A stretch of DNA of 64,000 nucleotides from Gammaproteobacteria bacterium HGW-Gammaproteobacteria-1 (GTDB lineage: Bacteria; Pseudomonadota; Gammaproteobacteria; Thiohalomonadales; Thiohalomonadaceae), in NCBI GenBank assembly GCA_002840095.1, contig PGZL01000012.1, positions 62,001 through 126,000 on the forward strand. The letters run 5' to 3'. A program made the position numbers and the translations under genes. The notes under the pieces were generated by a model that saw nothing but the letters and a program-made list of their open reading frames with translations, was not told the DNA's origin and searched no databases. Positions 8,106 to 15,423 of the stretch are shown here, in pieces (positions within the stretch are counted from its first letter, which is position 1; every line of letters begins with the position of its first letter).

Positions 8106-9149
8106 ATGCACGAACAGGTACAACACTATTACGGCAACGTGCTGCAAGGCAGCGCCGACCTGAAGACCGACGCCTGCTGCACCGCGGCCGCGCCGCCGCC
8201 GCACCTGCGCGCCGCACTCAATGAGGTGCACGAAGAGGTGCGCGGGCGCTACTACGGCTGCGGCCTGGTGGTGCCGCCGCTGCTGGAGGGCATGAGCGTG
8301 CTCGACCTGGGCTGCGGCGCCGGCCAGGACTGCTACGTGCTGGCACAGTTGGTGGGGCCAGACGGTTCCGTGGTCGGCGTGGACATGACCGCGGAACAGC
8401 TCGCCGTGGCCGAGCGCCACCGCGCCTGGCACGCCGAACGCTTCGGCTACGCCAACGTGGAATTCCGTCACGGCTACATCGAGCGCCTGGGCGCGCTGGG
8501 CCTCGCCGACGCCAGCTTCGACCTCATCGTCTCCAACTGCGTCATCAACCTGGTGCCGGACAAGGCCGCCGTGCTGCGCGAGGCGCGCCGCCTGCTCAAG
8601 CCCGGCGGCGAGCTTTATTTCTCCGACGTCTACGCCGATCGCCGCGTGCCGGCGGATTTGGCCGCCGACCCGGTGCTGTACGGCGAGTGCCTGGGCGGCG
8701 CCCTGTACTGGAACGACTTCCTGCGCCTGGCCCGCGCGGCCGGCTTCACCGACCCGCGCCTGGTGGAAGACCGCCCGCTGGCGATCCAGAACGCCGAGGT
8801 GCAGGCCAAGGTGGGCCAGGTGCGCTTCTATTCCGCCACCTACCGCCTGTTCAAACTGGACGGCCTGGAGCCGGACTGCGAGGACTACGGCCAGGCGGTG
8901 CGCTATCGCGGCAGCGTGCCGCACCACCCGCACCAGTTGGTGCTCGACAAGCACCACCACATGGAAGCCGGCCGCATGTTCCCGGTGTGCGGCAACACCT
9001 GGCGCATGCTGCACGACACCCGCTTTGCCGCTCACTTCGAGTTCTTCGGCGACTTCAGCCGCCACTACGGCCTGTTCCCCGGCTGCGGCGGCGGCCTGCC
9101 TTTCGATGGCGGCAGCGCACCGGACGACGCGGCCGGCTGTTGCTGCTGA
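8106..9149 (+). CDS. ArsM-like arsenite methyltransferase family protein
   Basis: The 347 residues follow the ArsM pattern throughout. They begin with YYGNVLQGSADLKTDACC (cysteines at about 24-25). The SAM-binding motif is VLDLGCGAGQDCYVLAQLVG, then come VSNCVINLVPDK, ELYFSDVYADRRVPADL and YGECLGGALYW. The C-terminal half has CEDYGQAV, MFPVCGNTWRML and HYGLFPGCGGG, and the protein ends CCC. ArsM transfers methyl groups from SAM to As(III) bound by cysteine thiolates. No arsR, arsB or acr3 lies nearby, so the substrate may differ or the gene may act alone. The Met at 8106 follows a GGAG and begins the conserved N-terminus. Confidence 0.85.
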   Translation: MHEQVQHYYGNVLQGSADLKTDACCTAAAPPPHLRAALNEVHEEVRGRYYGCGLVVPPLLEGMSVLDLGCGAGQDCYVLAQLVGPDGSVVGVDMTAEQLAVAERHRAWHAERFGYANVEFRHGYIERLGALGLADASFDLIVSNCVINLVPDKAAVLREARRLLKPGGELYFSDVYADRRVPADLAADPVLYGECLGGALYWNDFLRLARAAGFTDPRLVEDRPLAIQNAEVQAKVGQVRFYSATYRLFKLDGLEPDCEDYGQAVRYRGSVPHHPHQLVLDKHHHMEAGRMFPVCGNTWRMLHDTRFAAHFEFFGDFSRHYGLFPGCGGGLPFDGGSAPDDAAGCCC

Positions 9150-9199
9150 GACGAGCGCAGCAACCGCAGGGCGGTCAGGGCAGCGCCCCACCCCCGGAC

Positions 9200-9220
9200 G
9201 TAGGGAGCGCACCGCGCACC
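9200..9220. repeat. GTAGGG-GCGCACC dispersed repeat
   Basis: One of five copies of GTAGGG-N6-N2-GCGCACC in the window (others at 29794, 54520, 58991 and 61369), here in the gap between the ArsM-like gene and the CheW-LysM gene and preceded by CCCGGAC. Confidence 0.6.
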
Positions 9221-9319
9221 AACAGGCGCAGACACCGGCCAGGGGATTGACTCCCGGCGGAGCGCTCCTCCGCCCGCCGCGAACTGAGCCGCGGTTCAAG
9301 GTCGGCGCGCCGTTGCCGT

Positions 9320-9325
9320 TATACT
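9320..9325 (+). promoter_or_regulatory. Possible -10 hexamer (TATACT) before the CheW-LysM gene
   Basis: TATACT lies 20 bp before the ATG at 9346, the best sigma70-like -10 in the 196 bp gap. The nearest -35 candidate (TTCAAG, 9295-9300) is 19 bp upstream and weak. No Shine-Dalgarno is obvious, so a short or leaderless-like 5' end is possible. Confidence 0.3.
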
Positions 9326-9345
9326 CTGTGCCCTGGGGCCACAGA

Positions 9346-10806
9346 ATGACAGCAACCACTCACTCATCCACCTGGCTGATCTTCCGCATCGGCCGCGTCG
9401 CCTGTGCCGTGCCGGCACTGGCGGTGGACAGCATTCTGCCCGTGCCGGAGCACATCACCGCCGTTCCCGGCGCCGACGCCGGCAACCCCGGACTGTTCCA
9501 TCACAACAGCGGCACCATGGCGGTCATCGACCTGCGCCACCGCTTCGGCTGCGAAGCCCCCGACCCGAAGCGGGGCCGGCTGCTGCTGGGCCACGTGAGC
9601 GGCCGCGGCTACGGCTTCTGGGTGGACAGCGTCGTCGGCCTGGCCGATGCCGATCAGGTCAAACCGGCGCCGCTGCCGCCGGAGCTGCCCCACAATGTCT
9701 TCACCGCCGCCCTGCGCCATCACGACGAAATCGTGTTGTGCAGCGATCTGGCACGGCTGCTGGCCATGCGGGATGCCGGCGGCCTGCGCCACCTGGTCTG
9801 TGCCGCCCCACCGGCTGCAGCGGCGACGATCGAGCCTGCCGGGACGCCGCCTCTGCCCCGCGCCGCCACGCCGTCCGCCCGGGAGAGCGCGCCCCTGCCC
9901 CCCATCCCGGCTCCAGTTGCACCGCCATCGGTGCCGTCCCCTGCGCTCCGTCCCGCCCCGCCGCTGCCGCCGCGCCACACGACGCCTGTCCGTCCCGCCG
10001 CCCCGGCACCGACAACGCCAGGCCGGGCGGCCATCCGGACGGCGCCGGCCCCGGCGACAAAGACCGCTGCGCCACGGGCAACCCCGGCCCCGGCGGCAAC
10101 GACTGCCCCGCCCCGGGCCGCCCCTGCGCCCCAAGCGCCGTCTCCCGCACGCCCGGAAATGCCGGCCCCTGTACCGATCCCCCCCATGGCGCCGATCCCG
10201 CCTGCACCCACGGGCGCGCCGTCCCGGCTCTGGCTACTCCTGCTGCTGGTGGCCGGCGTGGCCGCCGGCGGGTTCTGGCTGTGGCCCGAGGAACAGACGG
10301 CGCAACCGCCGCGGATCGAGCCGCCGCCGGCGGTTTATATGGCACCGGCACCGACATCGGCGCCCAAACCCGAACCGGAGCCGGCCCCCGCGCCGGTGAC
10401 CGCCCCGATGGCAGCCGCGGCCCCGGCCGCCACGCCGCTGTTCCAGGGCGACGGCATCCAGGTGGAACAGAACGGCGCCGACATCACCATCATCATCGAC
10501 CGCGCCAAAACGGAAGCCGGGCCACCGCCCGCCGCGGCGGAACCCGAGCCGATGCCGGTGCCCGGCGCCGGAGCGGAGGCGGAAGCGGAAACCCCGCCGA
10601 TCGCGCCCGCCCCCGAACCCGCACCACCGGCGAGCGCGCCGCAGCAGATGTATGTCCACACCGTCGTCAGGGGCGATACCCTGTGGGACATCGCCGAGCG
10701 CTATCTGGACGATCCCTGGCGCTACAAGGAGCTGGCGCAGTTGAGCCGGATACGCAATCCGGACCTGATCTATCCGGGCAACAAGGTGCGCATCATCATT
10801 CGATGA
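9346..10806 (+). CDS. CheW-like domain / transmembrane / LysM fusion protein
   Basis: The 486-residue protein has an unusual architecture. Residues 8-150 look like a CheW-like domain (WLIFRIGRVACAVPALAVDSI, GTMAVIDLRHRFG, GFWVDSVVGLAD). Residues 155-293 are a Pro/Ala-rich linker and 295-312 a single TM helix (LWLLLLLVAGVAAGGFWLW). A second Pro/Ala/Glu-rich stretch precedes a C-terminal LysM domain at 436-485 (HTVVRGDTLWDIAERYL...NPDLIYPGNKVRI). Predicted topology puts the CheW part in the cytoplasm and LysM on peptidoglycan, resembling FimV-type organisation in reverse. Its likely job is to couple a chemosensory or polar complex to the cell wall (inference). An in-frame extension upstream of 9346 is G+C-rich junk with no domain. 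ComFB follows 183 bp downstream. Confidence 0.8.
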   Translation: MTATTHSSTWLIFRIGRVACAVPALAVDSILPVPEHITAVPGADAGNPGLFHHNSGTMAVIDLRHRFGCEAPDPKRGRLLLGHVSGRGYGFWVDSVVGLADADQVKPAPLPPELPHNVFTAALRHHDEIVLCSDLARLLAMRDAGGLRHLVCAAPPAAAATIEPAGTPPLPRAATPSARESAPLPPIPAPVAPPSVPSPALRPAPPLPPRHTTPVRPAAPAPTTPGRAAIRTAPAPATKTAAPRATPAPAATTAPPRAAPAPQAPSPARPEMPAPVPIPPMAPIPPAPTGAPSRLWLLLLLVAGVAAGGFWLWPEEQTAQPPRIEPPPAVYMAPAPTSAPKPEPEPAPAPVTAPMAAAAPAATPLFQGDGIQVEQNGADITIIIDRAKTEAGPPPAAAEPEPMPVPGAGAEAEAETPPIAPAPEPAPPASAPQQMYVHTVVRGDTLWDIAERYLDDPWRYKELAQLSRIRNPDLIYPGNKVRIIIR

Positions 10807-10813
10807 ATGAATG

Positions 10814-10935
10814 AGGGGCTAGGGGCTAGGATTTAGGGACTAGGGAATGTACTCGCTGCGCTCGCGCCTGTTTCGATACATCTGCGCGTAGCGCACACCT
10901 CCCCTAGCCCCTAGCCCCTAGCCCCTAGCCCCTCA
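10814..10935. repeat. Inverted heptad repeat, GGGGCTA family, with loop core
   Basis: Left arm 10814-10845 (GGGGCTAGGGGCTAG and variants) and right arm 10897-10934 (five CCCCTAG units). The loop, read on the minus strand, contains GTGCGCTACGCGCA near one end and GAGCGCAGCGAGTACATT at the other. That matches the loop of the 13018 element in opposite orientation. Confidence 0.85.
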
Positions 10936-10988
10936 AAGAGAGTGCTAAACTCCAACCACCCCCCTCCAACGGTCAGGGAAGCACGTCG

Positions 10989-11270
10989 ATGAACTTCGAG
11001 AACATACATAACTACTACGAAAAACTGGTGTTCGAACGCCTGCAGGACGAGGTGGCGGAAAAACAGGGCATCACCGACGAGGACTTGCTCGAAGACGTCG
11101 CCTGCGTCGCCCTCAACCGCCTGCCGACGCGCTATGTGCGCTATGACGTGGACACCGCCTTTTTCATGAGCGACGAGGAGCGGCAGCACATGGAAATTCA
11201 GGTGGCGGCCGCCGTGGACGCCGCGCTCGAGTACGTGCAGCAGAACGGCCTGCTCCACGAGGCCGGCTGA
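10989..11270 (+). CDS. ComFB family protein (late competence development protein ComFB)
   Basis: The 93-residue protein matches the ComFB family: NIHNYYEKLVFERLQDE at the N-terminus, then DVACVALNRLPTRYVRYDVD and FFMSDEERQHMEIQVAAAVDAAL. In Bacillus ComFB lies in the comF operon. Members in other phyla have been reported to bind cyclic dinucleotides, including c-di-GMP, which would fit the two GGDEF/EAL proteins in this window (inference). The N-terminal Cys pairs of Bacillus ComFB are absent. It starts 12 bp before pgl ends of the cluster, with a short gap to pgl that suggests co-transcription. Confidence 0.8.
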   Translation: MNFENIHNYYEKLVFERLQDEVAEKQGITDEDLLEDVACVALNRLPTRYVRYDVDTAFFMSDEERQHMEIQVAAAVDAALEYVQQNGLLHEAG

Positions 11271-11281
11271 GCAGCCCGGCC

Positions 11282-12016
11282 ATGACCCGCGCCGCGCCGC
11301 CGCTGCATATCCTGCCGGACCCGCCCGCGCTGTTCCGCGCCGCGGCGGAGCGGTTGCTGGAGATCGGCGCGCAGGCCATCGCCGAACGCGGCGCCTTTCA
11401 CCTTGCCCTGGCCGGCGGCGCCACGCCGCAAGGACTGTACGCCCTGCTCACCACCCCGGAACTGGCCGGCCGTCTCGACTGGGCGCAGGTGCGGCTGTAT
11501 TTCGGCGATGAACGCAGCGTCGCCCCGGAACACAGCGACAGCAATTACCGCATGGTGCGGGAAAGCCTGCTCGATACCCTGCCGACAGCACCGCAGGTGC
11601 ACCGCATCAGCGGCGAGCTGCCGCCGGAGCAGGCCGCCGCCGACTATGCCGCGCTGCTGCGCACGCAACTGCCGCAGGAGGGGTTCGACCTGGTGCTGCT
11701 CGGTCTCGGCCCCGACGGTCACATCGCCTCGCTGTTTCCCGGCAGCGACGCCCTCAACCAGCGCAAGCAGCCGGTGGTCGCCGACTATGTGCCCAAGCTG
11801 GACAGCTGGCGCATCACCCTCACCCTGCCGACCCTGAACAAGACGCGTCACGTGATCCTGCTGGTCAGCGGAGCCCACAAGGCCGACGTGCTGCGCCATG
11901 TGCTGCGCAACATCGGCCACGCCAACCCCCTGCCGGTGGAGATGCTGCGCCCGGCCGGTGAGCTGGAATGGTTCGTCGACGCCGACGCGGCACGCCATAT
12001 CGAACACAAGGACTGA
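11282..12016 (+). CDS. pgl: 6-phosphogluconolactonase
   Basis: Hydrolyses 6-phosphogluconolactone to 6-phosphogluconate in the oxidative pentose phosphate or Entner-Doudoroff route. The 244 residues show the NagB/Pgl-type fold motifs FHLALAGGATPQGLYALL, VRLYFGDERSVAPEHSDSNYRM, LVLLGLGPDGHIASLFPGS and RITLTLPTLNKTRHVILLVSG. Full length for the DevB/Pgl family. It starts 11 bp after comFB and ends 6 bp before glk, so it is probably in one transcript with glk, giving two consecutive sugar-phosphate steps. Confidence 0.95.
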   Translation: MTRAAPPLHILPDPPALFRAAAERLLEIGAQAIAERGAFHLALAGGATPQGLYALLTTPELAGRLDWAQVRLYFGDERSVAPEHSDSNYRMVRESLLDTLPTAPQVHRISGELPPEQAAADYAALLRTQLPQEGFDLVLLGLGPDGHIASLFPGSDALNQRKQPVVADYVPKLDSWRITLTLPTLNKTRHVILLVSGAHKADVLRHVLRNIGHANPLPVEMLRPAGELEWFVDADAARHIEHKD

Positions 12017-12022
12017 TTTCGC

Positions 12023-13033
12023 ATGACGGCCATCCGCGTCCTCGCCGGCGACGTCGGCGGCACCAAGACCCTGCTGCAACTGGCCGAGTTCGACGCGGGC
12101 GCCACCCGGCCACAGCGCGTGCTGCGCCAGGCGCGCTACGACAGCGCCGCCTATGCCGGCCTGACGCCGCTGCTGGACGAGTTCCTGCGCGACCACCACG
12201 CCCCGCTGCACGGCGCCTGCTTTGCCGTCGCCGGCCCGGTACAGGACGACGGCACGCAGCAGCACGCCAGCCTCACCAACCTGCCCTGGCAGCTGGATTC
12301 CCTGCATCTCGGCGCCGACCTCGGCCTGCCGGCGGTACGCCTCATCAACGACTTCCAGGCGGTGGGCTACGGCATCGAGGCGCTCACCGCGGAGGAAACC
12401 GCGGTCCTGCACGACCGCCCGGCGCAGCCGCGGGCGCCGCGCGTGGTGCTCGGCGCCGGCACCGGCCTCGGCGTCGCCCTGCTCATGCCCTGCGGCCCGC
12501 ACTATGAGGTGTTTCCCACCGAGGCCGGCCACGCCGACTTCGCCCCCGGCGACGCGGTGCAGGACGGCCTGCTCGCCTTTCTGCGCGCCGAACTGGGCCA
12601 CGTCTCGTGGGAGCGCATCGTCTCGGGGCCGGGTCTGGTCAACATCTACCGCTATCTGCTCGCACGGGACGGCGCAGCGGACGCCGCTGCGCTGCTGCAG
12701 GCCACCGACCCGGCCGCCGCCGTCGCCGTCGCCGCAGCGGCCGCGACGGACGGCCGCGCCGCGGCCGCGCTGGATCTGTTCGTGCGCCTCTACGGCGCCT
12801 GCGCCGGCAACCTGGCGCTCACCACTCTCGCCCGGGGCGGCGTCTATCTCGCCGGCGGTATCGCGGCGAAGATCCTGCCGCACTTGCAACGGGGCGGCTT
12901 CGCCCTCAGTTACTGTGACAAGGGCCGCATGCGGGGCGTGGTGGATGCCATACCCGTGCACGTGGTCACCAATCCTGAAGTAGGCCTGCTCGGCGCGCTG
13001 CTGACGGCCGCGAGGACAGGGGCTAGGGACTAG
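12023..13033 (+). CDS. glk: Glucokinase
   Basis: ATP-dependent phosphorylation of glucose to glucose 6-phosphate. The 336-residue protein has the ROK/hexokinase-type nucleotide-binding start LAGDVGGTKTLLQLAEF, the sugar-binding LINDFQAVGYGIEAL, GAGTGLGVALLMP, FPTEAGHADFAP and the C-terminal GGVYLAGGIAAKILP typical of the bacterial Glk family. Only 6 bp separate it from pgl. The 3' end runs into a GGGGCTA repeat element, so the last codons are within or next to repeat sequence. Confidence 0.95.
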   Translation: MTAIRVLAGDVGGTKTLLQLAEFDAGATRPQRVLRQARYDSAAYAGLTPLLDEFLRDHHAPLHGACFAVAGPVQDDGTQQHASLTNLPWQLDSLHLGADLGLPAVRLINDFQAVGYGIEALTAEETAVLHDRPAQPRAPRVVLGAGTGLGVALLMPCGPHYEVFPTEAGHADFAPGDAVQDGLLAFLRAELGHVSWERIVSGPGLVNIYRYLLARDGAADAAALLQATDPAAAVAVAAAAATDGRAAAALDLFVRLYGACAGNLALTTLARGGVYLAGGIAAKILPHLQRGGFALSYCDKGRMRGVVDAIPVHVVTNPEVGLLGALLTAARTGARD

Positions 13034-13201
13034 GGATGAGGGACTAGGGGAGGAGTGCGCTGCGCGCACAACTGATCTAAAAAAATCGAGCGAAGCCAGT
13101 ACATTCCCTAGCCCCTAGCAACCTAGCCCCTAGCAACCTAGCCCCTAGCCCCTAGCCCCTAGCCCCGAAATCTAAGCCCCTAGCCCCGAAATCTAAGCCC
13201 C
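13018..13201. repeat. Large inverted heptad repeat, GGGGCTA family, with expanded right arm
   Basis: The left arm (13018-13050: GGGGCTAGGGACTAGG...) overlaps the end of glk. The loop at 13050-13105 contains GTGCGCTGCGCGCA and GAGCGAAGCCAGTACATT. The right arm (13106-13201) is expanded to about twelve CCCCTAG-type units and includes two copies of a longer CCCCGAAATCTAAG variant. The right arm is roughly three times the left, a sign of tandem-unit copy change. Confidence 0.85.
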
Positions 13202-13213
13202 TATACTGATGAA

Positions 13214-13591
13214 ATGAACGACAAATACCGTATCGCCGTCGAAGTGGAAACCCAGTACCTGGACGATCAGTCGCTGCCCGATGAAGGCCGCTACGTGTTC
13301 TCCTACACCATCACCATCCGCAACGCCGGCAGCGTGCCGGCCAAGCTGCTGTCGCGGCACTGGATCATCACCGACGGCAACGGCGCGGTACAGGAAGTGC
13401 AGGGCGCCGGCGTGGTGGGCGAACAGCCGCACCTGCAACCGGGCAAGCAGTTCCGCTACACCAGCGGTACCGTGCTCGACACGCCGGTGGGCTCCATGCA
13501 GGGCAGCTACCAGATGCGCGCCGACGACGGCCACGAGTTCGACACCGACATCCCGGTATTCCGGCTGTCGATGCCGAAGACGTTGCATTGA
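13214..13591 (+). CDS. apaG: ApaG (DUF525) protein
   Basis: The 125 residues match ApaG: IAVEVETQYLDDQS, YVFSYTITIRNAG, LLSRHWIITDGNG, EVQGAGVVGEQPHLQPG and the GxGxxG-containing middle, then GSMQGSYQM and the C-terminal FRLSMPKTLH. ApaG has a fibronectin-III-like fold. Its cellular role is unsettled; the CorD phenotype in Salmonella concerns Co2+ resistance and Mg2+ efflux. In E. coli it follows rsmA directly. Here it lies 8.4 kb downstream, with a methyltransferase between it and apaH. Confidence 0.95.
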   Translation: MNDKYRIAVEVETQYLDDQSLPDEGRYVFSYTITIRNAGSVPAKLLSRHWIITDGNGAVQEVQGAGVVGEQPHLQPGKQFRYTSGTVLDTPVGSMQGSYQMRADDGHEFDTDIPVFRLSMPKTLH

Positions 13592-13661
13592 AAGTGACAA
13601 GTCGCAAGTGACAAGTTCCAAGTCTTTTTCTTGCCACTTGTAACTTGCAACTTGGAACTGA
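13591..13661. repeat. Inverted heptad repeat, CAAGTGA family
   Basis: Left arm 13591-13623 (AAGTGACAAGTCGCAAGTGA and on) and right arm 13630-13660 (CTTGCCACTTGTAACTTGCA and on), with a loop of only about 7 bp, TTTTTC-like. It touches the apaG stop codon and ends just before the methyltransferase start. The short T-rich loop and strong stem could let it act as a transcription attenuator. Confidence 0.82.
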
Positions 13662-13665
13662 TGTC

Positions 13666-14262
13666 ATGTCTTTACGCCATACCTACACCCTGTTCGCCCC
13701 GATTTATGATCTGGCCATCGGCCGGGCCAGCGAGGGACTGCGGCGTGACAACCTGCGACGGCTGGATGTGACGCAGGGCGACGTGCTCCTCGCCGGCATC
13801 GGCACCGGGCTCGACATTCCGCATCTACCGCACGGCCCCTGCTACATCGGCCTCGATCTCACACCGGCGATGCTGCGCCGCGCGCAGCGTCGCAGCCGCG
13901 ACCGCGACGACGTCCGCCTGCACCTGGGCGACGCCATGCAGCTGCCCTACCGCGACGCCAGTTTCGATGCCGTGGTGCTGCACCTGATCCTGGCCGTGGT
14001 GCCGCAGCCGGAACGCCTGCTGGCGGAAGCGGAGCGCGTGCTCAGACCCGGCGGCCGCATCCTCATCGTCGACAAGTTCCTGCGCCCGGGCCAGCGCGCG
14101 CCACTGCGGCGCCTGCTCAACCTGTTTACCCGCCACGTCGCCACCCGCACCGACGTGGTGCTGGAAGACGTGCTCGCCTGCTGCACGCAGCTGCATCTGC
14201 ACCTGGACGAACCGGTGCTGGCGCGGGGATGGTTTCGGCGGATTGAACTGGTTAAAAGATAA
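13666..14262 (+). CDS. Class I SAM-dependent methyltransferase (substrate unknown)
   Basis: The 198-residue protein begins RHTYTLFAPIYDLAIGRA, a typical UbiE/phosphatidylethanolamine-methyltransferase-like start. It carries VLLAGIGTGLDIPHLP (SAM motif I), CYIGLDLTPAMLRRA, GDAMQLPYRDASFDAVVLHLILAVVP and RVLRPGGRILIVDKFLRPG. This is the type-11 methyltransferase pattern; the substrate may be a lipid or quinone but cannot be assigned. The start at 13666 begins the conserved region and lies immediately after the repeat element. It sits between apaG and apaH, which are adjacent in E. coli. Confidence 0.85.
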   Translation: MSLRHTYTLFAPIYDLAIGRASEGLRRDNLRRLDVTQGDVLLAGIGTGLDIPHLPHGPCYIGLDLTPAMLRRAQRRSRDRDDVRLHLGDAMQLPYRDASFDAVVLHLILAVVPQPERLLAEAERVLRPGGRILIVDKFLRPGQRAPLRRLLNLFTRHVATRTDVVLEDVLACCTQLHLHLDEPVLARGWFRRIELVKR

Positions 14263-14391
14263 TTTCGAGTTTCGGGTTTCGAGTTCCGAGAAAATGATGC
14301 GGCCGGGATGTATACGCTCAGTGCGCTTTGAACTTGGTGGGTAAACCCGATAAGCTGCCCCCGAAACTCGAAACTCGAAACTCGAAACTGA
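14263..14391. repeat. Inverted heptad repeat, GAAACTC family
   Basis: Left arm 14263-14290 (GAGTTTC units) and right arm 14362-14390 with four clean GAAACTC copies, around a loop of about 70 bp. It occupies the whole gap between the methyltransferase stop and the apaH start. Confidence 0.85.
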
Positions 14392-14395
14392 ATTT

Positions 14396-15229
14396 ATGTC
14401 GACTTACGCCATCGGTGACCTTCAGGGCTGTTATGACCAGCTGATGCAGCTGCTGGAACGGATCCGTTTCGATCCGACCCGGGATCGCCTGTGGTTTGCC
14501 GGTGATCTGGTCAACCGCGGCCCCCGGTCGCTGGAGGTGCTGCGCTTCGTGCGTGACCTCGGCGACCGCGCCGTCACCGTGCTCGGCAATCACGATCTGC
14601 ACCTGCTGGCGGTGTGGCAGGACCGACATCACCACTTCAAATCCAACGACACCCTGCTGCCGATCATCGAGGCCCCCGACTGCGACGAGCTGTGCAACTG
14701 GCTGCGCCGCCTGCCGTTGCTGCATCACGATGCACAGCTGAATTACGTCATGGTGCACGCCGGGCTGCCGCCGCAGTGGGACCTGGCCACAGCGCAGCGG
14801 CTGGCCGGCGAAGTGGAAGCCGTATTGCGGGGCGAGGATTTCGTCGCCTTCATGGAAAACATGTACGGCAACAAGCCGCGCTGCTGGTCGGAGGATCTGC
14901 GCGGCTGGGAACGCCTGCGCTTCGCGGTGAACTGCTTCACCCGGCTGCGCTTCTGCACCGCCGACGGTGAACTGGATTTCCATCACAAGGGCAAACCGGG
15001 CAGCGAGGACGGCGGGGTGATGCCGTGGTTTGCCGTGCCGCAACGGCGCAACCAGGATCAGCGCATCCTGTTCGGCCACTGGTCGACCCTGGGCTTCCAT
15101 CGCGCCGACAACGTCGTCGCCCTGGACACCGGCTGCCTGTGGGGCGGCGCACTGACTGCGCTGCGCCTGGACGACGACGCGGCGTTCCAGCTCGACTGCC
15201 CCGCCACCTGCGCCCCGGGCGCCGACTGA
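14396..15229 (+). CDS. apaH: Bis(5'-nucleosyl)-tetraphosphatase, symmetrical (ApaH)
   Basis: Cleaves Ap4A to two ADP; in enterobacteria it also removes Np4 caps from RNA. The 277-residue metallophosphatase begins [14 protein letters not shown] (metal motif GDxxG) and has [43 protein letters not shown] and the C-terminal [10 protein letters not shown]...[18 protein letters not shown]. These are the phosphoprotein-phosphatase family residues D-H-D-N-H. Full length (about 280). A repeat abuts its start, so no standard Shine-Dalgarno is visible. Confidence 0.97.
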   Translation: MSTYAIGDLQGCYDQLMQLLERIRFDPTRDRLWFAGDLVNRGPRSLEVLRFVRDLGDRAVTVLGNHDLHLLAVWQDRHHHFKSNDTLLPIIEAPDCDELCNWLRRLPLLHHDAQLNYVMVHAGLPPQWDLATAQRLAGEVEAVLRGEDFVAFMENMYGNKPRCWSEDLRGWERLRFAVNCFTRLRFCTADGELDFHHKGKPGSEDGGVMPWFAVPQRRNQDQRILFGHWSTLGFHRADNVVALDTGCLWGGALTALRLDDDAAFQLDCPATCAPGAD

Positions 15230-15283
15230 GCCGCGGGCAGGAGGCCTGCCACTCACCGCCGCAGTTTCATTTCTGGCCTACGC

Positions 15284-15297
15284 TTGATATTCATCAA
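15284..15297. promoter_or_regulatory. FNR/ANR-type operator dyad (TTGATATTCATCAA)
   Basis: A perfect TTGAT-N4-ATCAA palindrome, the consensus for FNR/ANR regulators, centred about 134 bp upstream of the chemoreceptor start at 15424 and downstream of apaH. It suggests oxygen- or NO-responsive control of the chemoreceptor (inference). Confidence 0.6.
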
Positions 15298-15423
15298 GTG
15301 GCCTGCGCCGCCGGGCCCGTAAACTCTGGAATCAAAAATCCGTGCCGTGGCCGCAGCGTTCTCCGGAACCGCCGGCCGCGTCCCAATGTGGCGGGATGCC
15401 ACAGCCATGTGGAGACCCCCGCC

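Noticed and set aside
8106-9149. An ars detoxification operon around the ArsM-like gene
   Set aside because: Neighbours are a VTT membrane protein and the CheW-LysM gene; no arsR, arsC, arsB or acr3 homologue is visible.
13106-13201. CRISPR array at the CCCCTAG repeats
   Set aside because: Units are 7 bp and directly tandem with no unique spacers and no cas genes nearby; they pair with a left arm instead.
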